A stretch of 64,000 bases of DNA from Lotus japonicus (taxonomy: Eukaryota; Streptophyta; Magnoliopsida; Fabales; Fabaceae): assembly GCF_012489685.1 (NCBI RefSeq), contig NC_080043.1, positions 7,318,501 to 7,382,500 of the forward strand. Reading direction: 5' to 3'. The notes beneath the pieces are model-generated. The model saw only the letters and a program-made list of their open reading frames with translations. It did no database searches and was not told where the DNA came from. Positions 32,401 through 42,300 of the stretch are shown here, one piece after another; position 1 is the first letter of the stretch; each line of letters begins with the position of its first letter. The position numbers and the translations under genes are program-made.

Positions 32401-35027
32401 AGAACAGTAGGTGAAAGAGACGATAGAAGCCAAGTGAACAACGCTGAATCCTGCTGTTCCCAGGCTTGATACGCAGGATTTTCAACCACATTCTCACGAT
32501 CCTCATCAGTGAGAAAACGAAGAGGAATCTGCGGTGCTGTGAGAAAACTCTGCAAGCGATGAGTTCTCACAATTCCTTCTACGTGTTGCTTCCATGAGAG
32601 GAAGTTCGTATCATCAAGCTTCAAGGTGAGCTTGTGAACCAGAGAAGAAGCACTCAACGATGGTTGAGCCACTGGCACAGGAGCTTCTGGAGCTTCACCA
32701 GCCATGGTGAAGAAGAAGAAAAACCAGAGAAAAAAAAGGATCAAGGATCGTTCCCTGCTCTTGATACCATGTTGAAATTCTAACTGAATTGTAAACTGAA
32801 TTGTATTTCTGAAAGGTTGAGTTACAATGAATAGCATTTAGCTATTTATAGAGAATCAGAGAAGCTTGCGTAGCAAGCTGTTACTAAGAGAGAGAGAGAG
32901 AATCAGTTACTCACAGTAACTGATTCTGTTACACCTAATAACTAATTCTGTTACAGATTGACATGTCAGCAATGGCATGTCAGCATGTGACTACATATAA
33001 CCTAATAAGATAAAACAAGAACAAACACCATATGTTTAGTAAAACATACCTGTGGGCTTGCTCGTACGTCTAGAATAACTTCTACAAACTGCATAAAGAT
33101 AACATCAGAAAACTATTAACAATCATACAATTGTTCCAGGGGCAGAATCAAATGCACGAAATCAAAACAAACCAGATAAACTGTATTGATAATTTTGTAA
33201 ACCTAGAACATCATAACAAATCACGAAGATTGAAGCATCCAGGGCACATAAGACTCGTACAATATCATAATTCCACTCAAATATAATACTGAATCAAAAT
33301 AGTAAAACATATATACAAAAGTAGTAGGTTTGTTAGAAATCCTAAGTTAGAACCACACAACACCACAAAACCTTAGGCTTAAGGCAATGGGTGTGTGTGT
33401 TCTTTATTATATATGCACTTGTGCACTTGTTAATCTTGGCAATGTGAGACTTCTTTGAGTTACCACTTCATTATCTCTATTACTCCCCCTCAATTGGGAC
33501 TCCATTTTTTTTTTTTGCCTGTGCCTTGCACTCCAGCGGGAACATCAGTGGCCGTCGGACTTGTGCTCCTTCGTCTGAGTCTGCCTTTCGACTTTCTTTG
33601 TCTGGGCTAGTACTCTAGCGGGAGCATCGGAGGTCCTTGGACTTGTGTTCCTTCGTCTGAGTCTGAGGCCCTGGCTTGCGCAAATGGGACTGCCATTTTT
33701 GCTTTTTTTTTTCGGATTTTTTTTACTTTTTTTTCGTTTTTTTTTTTTTGGAAGCGGAAGTCATGGCTTGGATCAGACCAGCTCTGATACCATGTTAGAA
33801 ATCCTAAGTTAGAACCACACAACACCACAAAACCTTAGGCTTAAGGCAATGGGTGTGTGTGTTCTTTATTATATATGCACTTGTGCACTTGTTAATCTTG
33901 GCAATGTGAGACTTCTTTGAGTTACCACTTCATTATCTCTATTATTTAATGATATCAAATCATCGCACCGTTTTTACACCACTGCCAAACCCTCCAACTC
34001 ATTAAATTCATATAGTCATAGGGCTTGTTTGGTTTTCATTTTCACTTATGTGGTCTAATATAAAAAATGCATCCTAGTTTTCACTTTGTTCACTATTTTC
34101 AAAGTCTAGTACAGAAAACCGGTGATACAATACAAAACTTTGAAAACATTAAATAAAATGAACACAAAGGGGCATTTATGCAATTAAAAAAGAAAACTGG
34201 CAAAATGAAAAGCAAACATGCCTGGACCAATATGGATTTGGGTTAGGCGGTCAGTGCCCATAAGAGCAATTATTGGGCCTGTAAAGCCCCGTCCTGTGGC
34301 AGACATGGACTTTAGCCATGGAGGAAACAGGATGGCTCTGGCCCGCGTGACTAAAGGGGAAATAGCAGCCGCCGGGTCAATCGACCATATCCCGCAATCA
34401 GCGCCATATGACGCTTAAAGTCAACCAAATAAACATTCCCCGTTTATTAGGACGGCTAATTTCATGCCCGGATCAGCGCCGCCTTCTTGTTTAGTCAACC
34501 GTTATATAATGGGCGAGACCCTAGGGTAAGGAGGTCTACCTACTATAAAAAGGGGACTTCCGAACCTCTATGTATGCTCAACTTTTGACCTGAATAAGAC
34601 TCTAAGTTTCTTTTCACCCCACTAAGTGAGGTCGGCTATATGGATCACACTACGCCATTAAGCTCGATCAAAAACTAAATTATGAGGGATATTATTGTTG
34701 ACAGAGAATGCACCTAACCACCTAGCTAGTATATAGCTTAAGCAAATTCTGCCACAAATCATTGCCCACAAATTCAGAAGCATGTAAAATTATAAATTCA
34801 ATACTAGTAACCAAAAAAACCCAAAATAAAATTGATTGATTGGTGGAATAAAATTAAATAATGCGACATCGTTAATGGACCTGTTCGGAGGAGACATCAG
34901 CGGTTCTGGGTTTGAGGGAGAGGTGGAAATGAGGAGGGAAGGAATGAAGAAGGAGGCAATCGGTTCCGTATACGGCTTCCATGGCTTCAACTTCAGCCAC
35001 CACCTCCTCTTCTTCTTCGTCGCCCAT
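23419..35027 (-). CDS. RWD-RING E3 ubiquitin ligase, RNF25-like, seven exons
   Basis: Exons on the minus strand are 35027-34881, 33088-33050, 27572-27435, 26203-26064, 25921-25830, 24989-24874 and 24033-23419. All have GT-AG borders and joins stay in frame (1,287 nt, 428 aa). Residues 1 to about 108 form an RWD domain (MEAVYGTDC, FVEVILDVRASPQ, YPKEPPCVDL, KGLDEQRQ, ILVALCE). The RING follows: CPLC, then CFHCFHSEC (Cys-x-His-x2-His-x2-Cys), WW, and NCPVCR. This C3H2C3 arrangement is RING-H2. The Ser/Gln-rich tail carries two copies of a unit of about 63 residues starting QPVAAPSS. The family transfers ubiquitin from E2 enzymes; animal RNF25 acts on stalled ribosomes and signalling, while the plant role is inferred. 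Intron 2 (33049-27573) is expanded by a retrotransposon. The start is the only ATG in frame before the RWD motif. Confidence 0.85.
23485..23865 (-). repeat. In-frame duplication (about 189 bp x 2) in the last ligase exon
   Basis: Two adjacent copies encode QPVAAPSS(T/A)STKESD...ERDPPAVVSG...GRSYHNSSST and differ at scattered residues. Differences have accumulated without breaking the frame, so the duplication is older than a simple assembly error and is tolerated by the protein. Confidence 0.85.
26807..27120. repeat. Tandem duplication of 157 bp in ligase intron 3
   Basis: GCAGGAAGGAGGTACCCC starts at 26807 and 26964. The copies remain similar through GGCCCAAGAAAT(C/A)AAAA at their ends. No coding sequence is involved. 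Confidence 0.85.
27883..28135 (-). repeat. 3' LTR of copia A
   Basis: 253 bp. In plus coordinates it starts TGTTGAAATTCT and ends CCTAATA, so on its own strand the termini are TATTAG...CAACA. Confidence 0.85.
28178..28483 (-). pseudogene. copia A RNase H, distal part
   Basis: Minus frame reads [51 protein letters not shown], the terminal RNase H of copia pol. It was separated from the proximal half (30401 onward) by the insertion at 28489-30395. The frame is shifted after SIDQLADLFTK, so the C-terminus is lost. Confidence 0.85.
28843..29012 (+). repeat. TRIM LTR inside the mosaic
   Basis: Begins TGTTAGAGTCAAGTCCC, ends CTCCCCAACA. It is preceded by the polypurine run TGAGGGGGAG, so it is a 3' LTR in plus orientation. 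Confidence 0.65.
29013..30090 (+). pseudogene. copia integrase / start of reverse transcriptase fragment
   Basis: Frames read LRSDNGTEYFN, CPNTPQQNGTAERKN (the catalytic D and E region of the rve integrase core), LINRMPTRVL, then VFGCTVFMH, PRAEKCIFVGYS and YVSYQNLSPNHKAF just before RT. A stop codon at 29348-29350 interrupts it, and both ends are truncated. It belongs to a copia lineage different from elements A, B and C, which have a shorter linker. Confidence 0.85.
30090..30395 (-). mobile_element. TRIM with two LTR copies and a 129-bp interior
   Basis: On the minus strand an LTR of about 114 bp (30395-30282, TGTTAGAAGTCCC...CTTCTAATA) is followed by TGGTATCAGAGCC. The interior ends in GTGAGGGGGTG, and a second, 3'-truncated LTR starts at 30152. 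No coding capacity, as expected for a TRIM. Confidence 0.75.
30401..32705 (-). pseudogene. copia A gag-protease and RT/RNase H remnant
   Basis: gag starts at 32705 (MAGEAPEAPVPVAQPS) and contains the zinc knuckle [15 protein letters not shown] frame shift near 31360 precedes the protease ([11 protein letters not shown]). After [13 protein letters not shown] the sequence jumps into RT ([16 protein letters not shown]) and RNase H ([18 protein letters not shown]). The gag-pre-integrase, integrase core and catalytic RT YVDD are deleted. Confidence 0.85.
32770..33007 (-). repeat. 5' LTR of copia A
   Basis: 238 bp, same termini as the 3' LTR but lacking about 15 bp present there. Confidence 0.85.
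33331..33944 (-). mobile_element. TRIM element with two 152-bp LTRs in ligase intron 1
   Basis: Direct repeats 33331-33482 and 33793-33944 both start TGTTAGAAATCCTAAG and end TCTCTATTA, and read almost identically. The minus strand has the primer site TGGTATCAGAGC next to the right repeat and a polypurine run (TTGAGGGGGAGTA) next to the left. The interior is about 310 bp and non-coding, with a poly-T block near 33710-33750. No clear target duplication. Confidence 0.82.
34200..34660 (+). mobile_element. Possible solo LTR or degenerate repeat in ligase intron 1
   Basis: A GC-richer island with a TATA-like CTATAAAAAGGGG near 34542, followed by a CTAAGTGAGGTCGGCTATATGG block that resembles words found in plant dispersed repeats. 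Borders and class are uncertain. Confidence 0.3.
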
Positions 35028-36383
35028 TCTTACTTTTCTTTCTAGAGATCACACACAGAATACAAATTGGGGTCAATTTATTTATACGAATTTTTAGAAT
35101 ATGAATCATATCTTAGATTATTTTTTATTTAATTAGATTAGGAATTAAATAAATATGAAAAAAATATATGATAATATTTTTGGATATCTTATATTATTTC
35201 TTATTTAATTGGGACTATGAACTTATCCATTACTTATAAATATGGGTAAACATTTTGGCAGCCTAAAAATAATGCAATTTCGACGTTAGGGCATAACAAA
35301 AGTAAAAACATAATTGAGGATAGCTAGTTCAAGGTAATGAGATAAAATTTATCATTGTATTATGAGTAATTCGTATGCACCTAAGTATGATGAGAGGATG
35401 TGATATCTCACTATACCATGACATGTACTCGGGTATGCTCATAGAAGTAACATGAACCCCTGTCTAAATAATATGAGCGACGTACAAGGCATATGTCTCC
35501 TCCCCATGGATGTTGTGTTTGTAATGACTTGGGGAGGATAATGGATCATCTGTATGTACCTCAACTGTTAGAGCACCCTCTCTGACATATGAGGTCGTGT
35601 GATATATGTTGCACGAATGTACCTGAATATACAATGATAGCGGTTGTAATGGTGGGCGCCTCATATGAACATGATAGGGCACCTAGATGATAGAGTAAGC
35701 ATCCATGTCATCCAATTGAACCCTTCTCCTAGCTTGCAACTCGTCCTAATGCACTTCCAATGCGCTGCTCTAGGCACGTCCTCCATGTAACCACTCATCT
35801 TGCCTCGATTGAAAATCTCACATGAGAAATGCTCGTAAATCCAAGCTGGCAAGAGGATAGTGTAACTGGTCATTATCTCACATATCAGTAACCCGAATGT
35901 TGACATCATAAATATGCACAAACAATATATGGCCACAAATTCTCCCAAGCTCCCAACCAATCTTGGCACACCGTGCTTCTAGCTCTGAACCATAACTACA
36001 TAAAGACCCCTCAACAGTCTCACTCCCAATTAGGAGCGATGCTTTCTTCCGGATACCACCATATCGAAGAACTTTCATCCCCAAATGCACTCTGAACCCA
36101 TTCCGAAAATCATCTTTGACGTTCATGATGATACCCTTCCAAACATGAGATACCCTTCCGAAAATCAATTATATTTCTTAATTAAATTAAAAGTTTGTTT
36201 TCTGCATTGGATATTTATTTTCTTATGTAACCTAAAAACAAAATCTTGAATGTTTGGGCAAACATTTTGAGTATGAAATAAAAGGGCTAAGCTAAACCCA
36301 ATCCTATTACCTATCCCTCTTGTGTGGAAGAAGCAAGTGAAGTGTAGAATCAGTATCAGTATCACTGCGGTGTGCAACCAACC
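35028..36383. promoter_or_regulatory. Shared head-to-head intergenic region of the ligase and glycyl-tRNA synthetase genes
   Basis: 1,356 bp separate the two ATGs on opposite strands. Both promoters must lie here or within the flanking 5' UTRs. A LINE fragment occupies much of the middle, which would separate what may once have been a compact bidirectional promoter. No TATA box is convincing for either gene. Confidence 0.5.
35640..36168 (-). pseudogene. LINE reverse-transcriptase C-terminal fragment
   Basis: The minus strand reads SHVWKGIIMNVKDDFRNGFRVHLG, then GSLCSYG and later HIYDVNIRVTDM. This resembles the SP-W-K-x-I...GFRWxVGDG...G-P-L segment between RT and zf-RVT of plant LINEs. Key positions are degenerate and frames change near 35880. 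It is a decayed piece of a different LINE from the one at 5.8-8.4 kb. Confidence 0.5.
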
Positions 36384-39300
36384 ATGGCTATCATGGCGTT
36401 GCCACTAGTCATCTCGTTTCTCAAACCCCACACCGCCACCCGCTTCTTCCCCACACTCCTCCGTCGTCGTTTCGCCACCGTCTCCGCCACCTCCACTCCT
36501 CCTTCACCTTCTTCCCTCTCCCACCACTCTTCATCTTCTTCTTCTACGAACCCCAACACTGCTCCTCGCAAGGCATCCTCCGTCACCTTCCAGCAAGCCA
36601 TTCAACGCCTTCAGGTCTTACCAGCTCCTCCCCAAGCTCCCATTTTTCATTTTTTTAGCAAATTTTGTGTTTTGTTCAGCTTGTGAGTAGTCAATTGCAA
36701 AAGGGTCACATTATCTGCCAATTGCAAAAGTGTCAAGTTTGTGTTTTGTTTAGCTTGTGAGCAGCCAATTGCAAAAGGGTCACTTTATCTGCCATTTTTT
36801 TATTAAAAAGTGTTTTTTTGTTGTTCTTGTTCATGTTGCAGGAATATTGGGCTTCTGTTGGATGTTCCATAATGCAATGTAGCAACACAGAGGTAATTAT
36901 TTTGCTGCATTGCCATTGCCATTGTCCATTCAATTGTTTTTCAAAGTAGTTTTTTTCCTCCACAGTTAGTATGATAGGATAATGTGGTGCCATTTGGTGA
37001 TTAACTTGGCTGATCCCATCTAGTGAAAAAAGAAGTTTTTTTAATATTATTATTGCTTGGTTTTAAGCTTTGACTTCTTGAGATGAAGTCCAGTTTCGAA
37101 TTTTTGGTTGTGTAAAATTATGTGTGAACAATACATGTTGCCAATAGTGGTTGTATTGTGTTTCTTTTTCTCCTTGGTTTTGTTTGTGTTTTCTGCAATG
37201 CAATAGGCTAGGTATGGGTTTCCATATGGTGGAGTTATTGCCACTAGTTAAATTACCAGGATAACATTTTAAAAGTCCTTAATGTACAGTGGAATGTTTG
37301 TGTTTGGATTTTGGTCTGCAACAGCTGCTTTAATATGTTTTAAGTCTACAGGTTATATCTATCCTACTGATTCATTCTCTTGTAATAATTGTCTTTGATA
37401 CATATTTATTTTTGGATCTATTGAGCAGGTTGGAGCTGGGACTATGAATCCTCTTACATATTTAAGGGTTCTTGGTCCAGAACCATGGAATGTTGCGTAA
37501 GTATGTTTTAGATGTAAGTTCATTGGTTTATGCATCAATTTTTCAAAATGCTCATTAGAGTCAACCAAAGAAATTTTCTGAAATTAGTCTTGCAAATGAT
37601 TTTTTCATCCTTTTCACTGCTAAAAAAAGGATTGAAACTTAAAAAGTGCATATGTCCTTTAGCCCCTGTATGGTCTGAAATTTGTAGCAGATTCGTGTTT
37701 CTTAATTCCATTTCTGTTATTTTATTCTAAGAAGGTCGGGTATTTCACTTGAGAATTTACTTGCATATTGTTTAAGAGATTAGCTCATTTTTCGAATTTC
37801 TATTTATGTCATTACATAGTTGAATCCTTATACTTTAGGGATTAGACAACCGGTTTAAAGCAAGCATCCAGTATTTCATAATAAAAAACATATAAGAAAT
37901 CAGATCAGAATATTCAAGAGAATGAATCTCAACAATTTCTCAGAAAATCTGTTGCTTTTGAGCCTACTTGAGTCGAATGAGTGCTATTTGATTTTAATAG
38001 TGTATTTATTAATAATTTTTATCTTCACTTATTACTAATGAATGAAGAGCGTAAAGGTTTTGGATTTGAAATTCCTGTTCTTATTGTCTTTTATGATGTA
38101 AGGTATGTGGAACCTAGCATCCGCCCTGATGATAGTCGATATGGAGAAAACCCAAATAGGCTCCAAAGACACACTCAGTTTCAGGTCAAGTTAGATATTC
38201 TGATCAAATTTCAGAATTTGAAATTATTAGATTTCTTTTCTAGGATAACGCATTATTATTTCTACCATTGAATCGCTGGCTGTTGTCTGATCTCAGGTGA
38301 TATTGAAGCCTGATCCTGGAAATTCGCAGGACCTTTTTATCCACAGCCTTTCAGCTTTAGGTAGTGATTGGGTTTAATGTTCTCTGAATCAACTCAATTA
38401 ATTCTCGTGTTAAATTTCTATTAGAGTATACTACTCGTGTTAAGTAAAGCTACTGATTGTAGCTGAGTTAGTGTGTTAGTTATGCTTGCTTAGCTGTCAA
38501 GCTTAGCTGGCATAACAGAATTTAGAGTTAGTTGTTAGAGTTTGTTAGAACTGTTAGCTTGTTCATCAAGCTTCATATTCTTCTATAAATACTGAACTAT
38601 GGTTCATTGTATCACCAACTTTGAAATGAATGAATTAGATTTACAGAGTTCTGAGTTTTCAACATGGTATCAAGAGCAGGTCACGATCCTTGAGATCTCT
38701 CTCGATTTTATTTTCTTCTCCTTCTTCTTCTTCATGGCTGAAGAAATTCCAGAGATTCCGATCCCGATTCCAGTTCCAGTGGCTCAACCGCAGTTGAGTT
38801 CATCCACGCTTGTTCACAAGCTTACGTTGAAGCTTGATGATACAAATTTTCTTTCATGGAAGCAGCATGTGGAAGGGATCGTTCGCACTCACAGGTTGCA
38901 GAGTTTCCTTTCTCATCCTGAGATTCCACCACGATTTCTCACTGAAGAAGATCGTGTGAATGCAGTGGAGAATCCTGCATATCAAGTCTGGGAGCAGCAA
39001 GATTCTGCTCTGTTTACGTGGTTACTTTCTTCGCTTTCACCATCAGTGCTTCCTACTGTGGTGAATTGCTCTCAGTCCTGGCAAGTCTGGGAAGCAGTGC
39101 TCGAATTCTTCCACGCACACGCTCTCGCGCAGTCAACACAACTGAGATCTGAGATTCGATCCATCTCCAAGGGATCGAAATCGTGTTCTGAGTATCTCAA
39201 GCGTATTAAGTCGATTGTTAATGCGCTAATCACGATTGGAGATCCAATCTCCTATCATGAACACTTGGAAGCAGTGTTTGATGGCTTGCCTGAGGAATAC

Positions 39301-42300
39301 AGTCATCTTCAAACGATTGTGTACAATCGTGAATCACCGAGTTCGATTTCGCAGGTTGAAGCGATGATTATCGCACATGAAGCGCGTCTCGATCGCGCTC
39401 GTACTCCCCAGATCTCGACAAATCCTCCGTCGGCGCTCCTTACTCAAGCACCACCGCCACCAGCGACTCAACCTCCGCCGTCGACACCGTCGCCGGTGGC
39501 CTCTGAAGCAAATTATGCTTCTGGATCTGTCGATTCTTCCTATAAGGATCGTTCTTATGATGATCACAGTGATGATCGCACTGGATCCTATGAATCGCGT
39601 GGACGTGGTGGCTACACTAGCAACAATGGTGGAAACAACTCTCGTGGTGGCTACAATGGCCGTGGAGGAGGTAGAGGTAATAATCGCAGCGTTCAATGTC
39701 AGATTTGTAAGAAGTATGGACATGATGCTACTGTTTGTTACTATCGTGGTTCTTCATCATCATCCACTCCTTCTTCTGGCATTTCTGGAATGAACTCAGG
39801 CTATGGAATGCAATTTCCTAATTTTCCTATGATGCCTATGCCTCAGTTTGGCTTCTCACCTTACTGTGGATCTCCTCAGTTTGGTTTTCCCACTCAGTTT
39901 GGTCAGCAACAGCAGTTTGGTCATGGAAATTCATTCTCTGGTTTTCCTTTTGGTCCTCAACAGTTTGGATTTAGTCCCTTTGCTGGTACTCCATGGAGTA
40001 ATTTTCCTTCTCAGTTCAACAATGGAGGACAGAGGCCTGGAAATTCCATTGCAAGGCCTCCACAAGCTATGCTTACTGGCACATCACAGGCTGGAGGATC
40101 TGCTTCAGCAAACCTGAGCACTTGGTTCCCTGATTCTGGTGCTACTCACCATGTGACAAATGACTCCTCAGTCATCTCAGATAGTGTCTCCCTCACTGGT
40201 AATGACCACATCTTCATGGGGAATGGACAAGGTTTGCCAATCCTCTCTATAGGATCTGCTTCTTTTCCTTCTCCTTATCATAATACAACCACACTCACTC
40301 TTAAAAATCTGCTTCTAGTTCCCAATATCACCAAGAATTTGGTTAGTGTAAGTAAGTTTGCAAGGGACAATCATGTTTATTTTGAATTTCACCCTTCTTT
40401 CTGTGTTGTTAAATGTCAGGTCACATCTAGAGTTCTTCTTCAAGGTCATGTTGGACCAGATGGCTTGTATGTCTTTGAAGGCATGCATACTCCTTCCCTT
40501 TCCAAGACATCTCCTATTCCAGCTTCTGCTTCTTTGTCTCCAGTGGCTGTTTCAGACTCAGTTTCTGCTTTGTCAGCTGCATTATCTAGCTCTACTACAC
40601 CTAGTCTTAGTCCTAAGTCTTTAGTTTCATCTTCTGCTATTGTAAGCCCAACCTCTTATGGTTTGTGGCATTCTAGATTAGGTCATCCTCACCATGAGGC
40701 TTTGCATTTAGCTTTAACCTCTTGTAATATTCAAGTTCCTAATAAAACAAAGTTCAATGTTTGTTCAGCTTGTTGTCTTTCTAAGTCTCATCGATTGCCA
40801 TCTCATTCTTCTACTACTGTTTACTCCTCTCCTCTAGAGCTAATTTTTGCTGATTTATGGGGGCCCTCCTCTATTGAGTCTTCTTGTGGCTTTTCTTATT
40901 TTCTTACTTGTGTGGATGCCTTTTCTCGTTTCACATGGATCTTTCCTATGAGAAAGAAATCTGATACTTGTTCCACATTTCTACAGTTTCAAGCTATGGT
41001 AGAATTGAAATTTAGCAAGAAACTTAAGTCTATTCAAACTGACAATGGCACAGAGTTTAAACCCCTTACTTCCTATTTTACAAAGTCAGGGATCGTTCAT
41101 AGGTTGACTTGTCCCTATACACACCACCAAAATGGTAGTGTGGAGAGGAAACATCGCCATATTGTTGAAACTGGCCTTTCCTTGCTAGCACATGCTCATT
41201 TGCCATATCAATTTTGGGATCAAGCCTTTCTTGCAGCTGTGTTTCTCATTAACAGATTGCCTACCTCTGTTTTAGGCAATGCAAGTCCTTACCTTAAGCT
41301 TTTTAATACACAACCTGATTACAAGCTACTTAGAGTCTTTGGCTGTGCTTGTTACCCACATTTGAGGCCTTACACACAATCCAAGTTGTCTCTGAGATCT
41401 AAGCTTTGTGTGTTCATGGGCTATTCATCACAACATCAAGGTTATAAGTGTATGGACAATGAAGGCAAAATTTATATCTCAAGGGATGTGGTTTTTGATG
41501 AATTCAATTTTCCCTATCCACACATGTTCACTTCCTCAGAGGTTCCTCACCCAGATCAAGGGCTTTCTTCTATTATTTCTCTGGTACCAGCTGCTGTTCA
41601 TGGTCCCCCTCAAGCTGTTAATGCTCCTCCACTTTCACCTCCCTCTTCAGGGGACACTCATCCCAGTGGTTTTTCAGTTCAGCAGCAGCCTAGTCACTCA
41701 CCTAGTCCTGGATCATCTTCTGGATCAGCACAGCCAGGTCATAATAATTCTGCAACTTCTTCTTCTACTGGTGCAGTTGCTCAGCCCATTGGGAATGTTC
41801 ATCCCATGCAAACAAGGGCAAAATCTGGTATTGTCATGCCCAGATTATTTCCCACACTTCTCCTAACCCAAGCAGAACCTACAAACTCTACTCAAGCATT
41901 AAAGGATCCTAAGTGGAAGGCTGCTATGCAAGCTGAATATGATGCCTTGATGGCCAATGGAACCTGGACTTTGGTTCCACTCCCTAAGGATCGAAAGCCT
42001 ATTGGCTGCAAATGGGTATTTAGGGTTAAAGAGAATGCTGATGGGACAATTAATAGATACAAAGCAAGGTTGGTGGCCAAAGGATATCACCAAGTGAAAG
42101 GGTTTGACTACTCAGAAACTTTTTCTCCAGTGGTAAAGCCAATTACTATTCGCATAATCCTCAGCTTGGCTATCACTAAGAAGTGGCACATTCATCAACT
42201 TGATGTGAATAATGCTTTTCTTAATGGGGCACTTCAAGAGGAGGTCTACATGACACAACCCTCTGGTTTTCTTTGTAAAGACAAGTCTTTTGTGTGCAGA

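Larger units (their letters stand above)
27883..33007 (-). mobile_element. Ty1/copia retrotransposon A in ligase intron 2 (deleted, with nested insertion)
   Basis: LTRs at 27883-28135 (3') and 32770-33007 (5') are flanked by the target duplication AGATA (27878-27882 and 33008-33012). On the minus strand the 5' LTR is followed by TGGTATCAAGAGCAGG, a tRNA-Met type primer site. gag and protease are followed directly by the end of reverse transcriptase and RNase H, so integrase and most of RT are lost (junction near 30935). RNase H is split at 28489-30395 by another insertion. A polypurine tract (GAGGGGGTG) lies next to the 3' LTR. The LTR pair differs by a small indel and a few substitutions. 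The element is dead and lies antisense-neutral, in the same orientation as the ligase gene. Confidence 0.9.

Noticed and set aside
35464..35682. Small minus-strand ORF near the divergent promoter
   Set aside because: No domain and adjacent to decayed LINE sequence; not supported as a gene.
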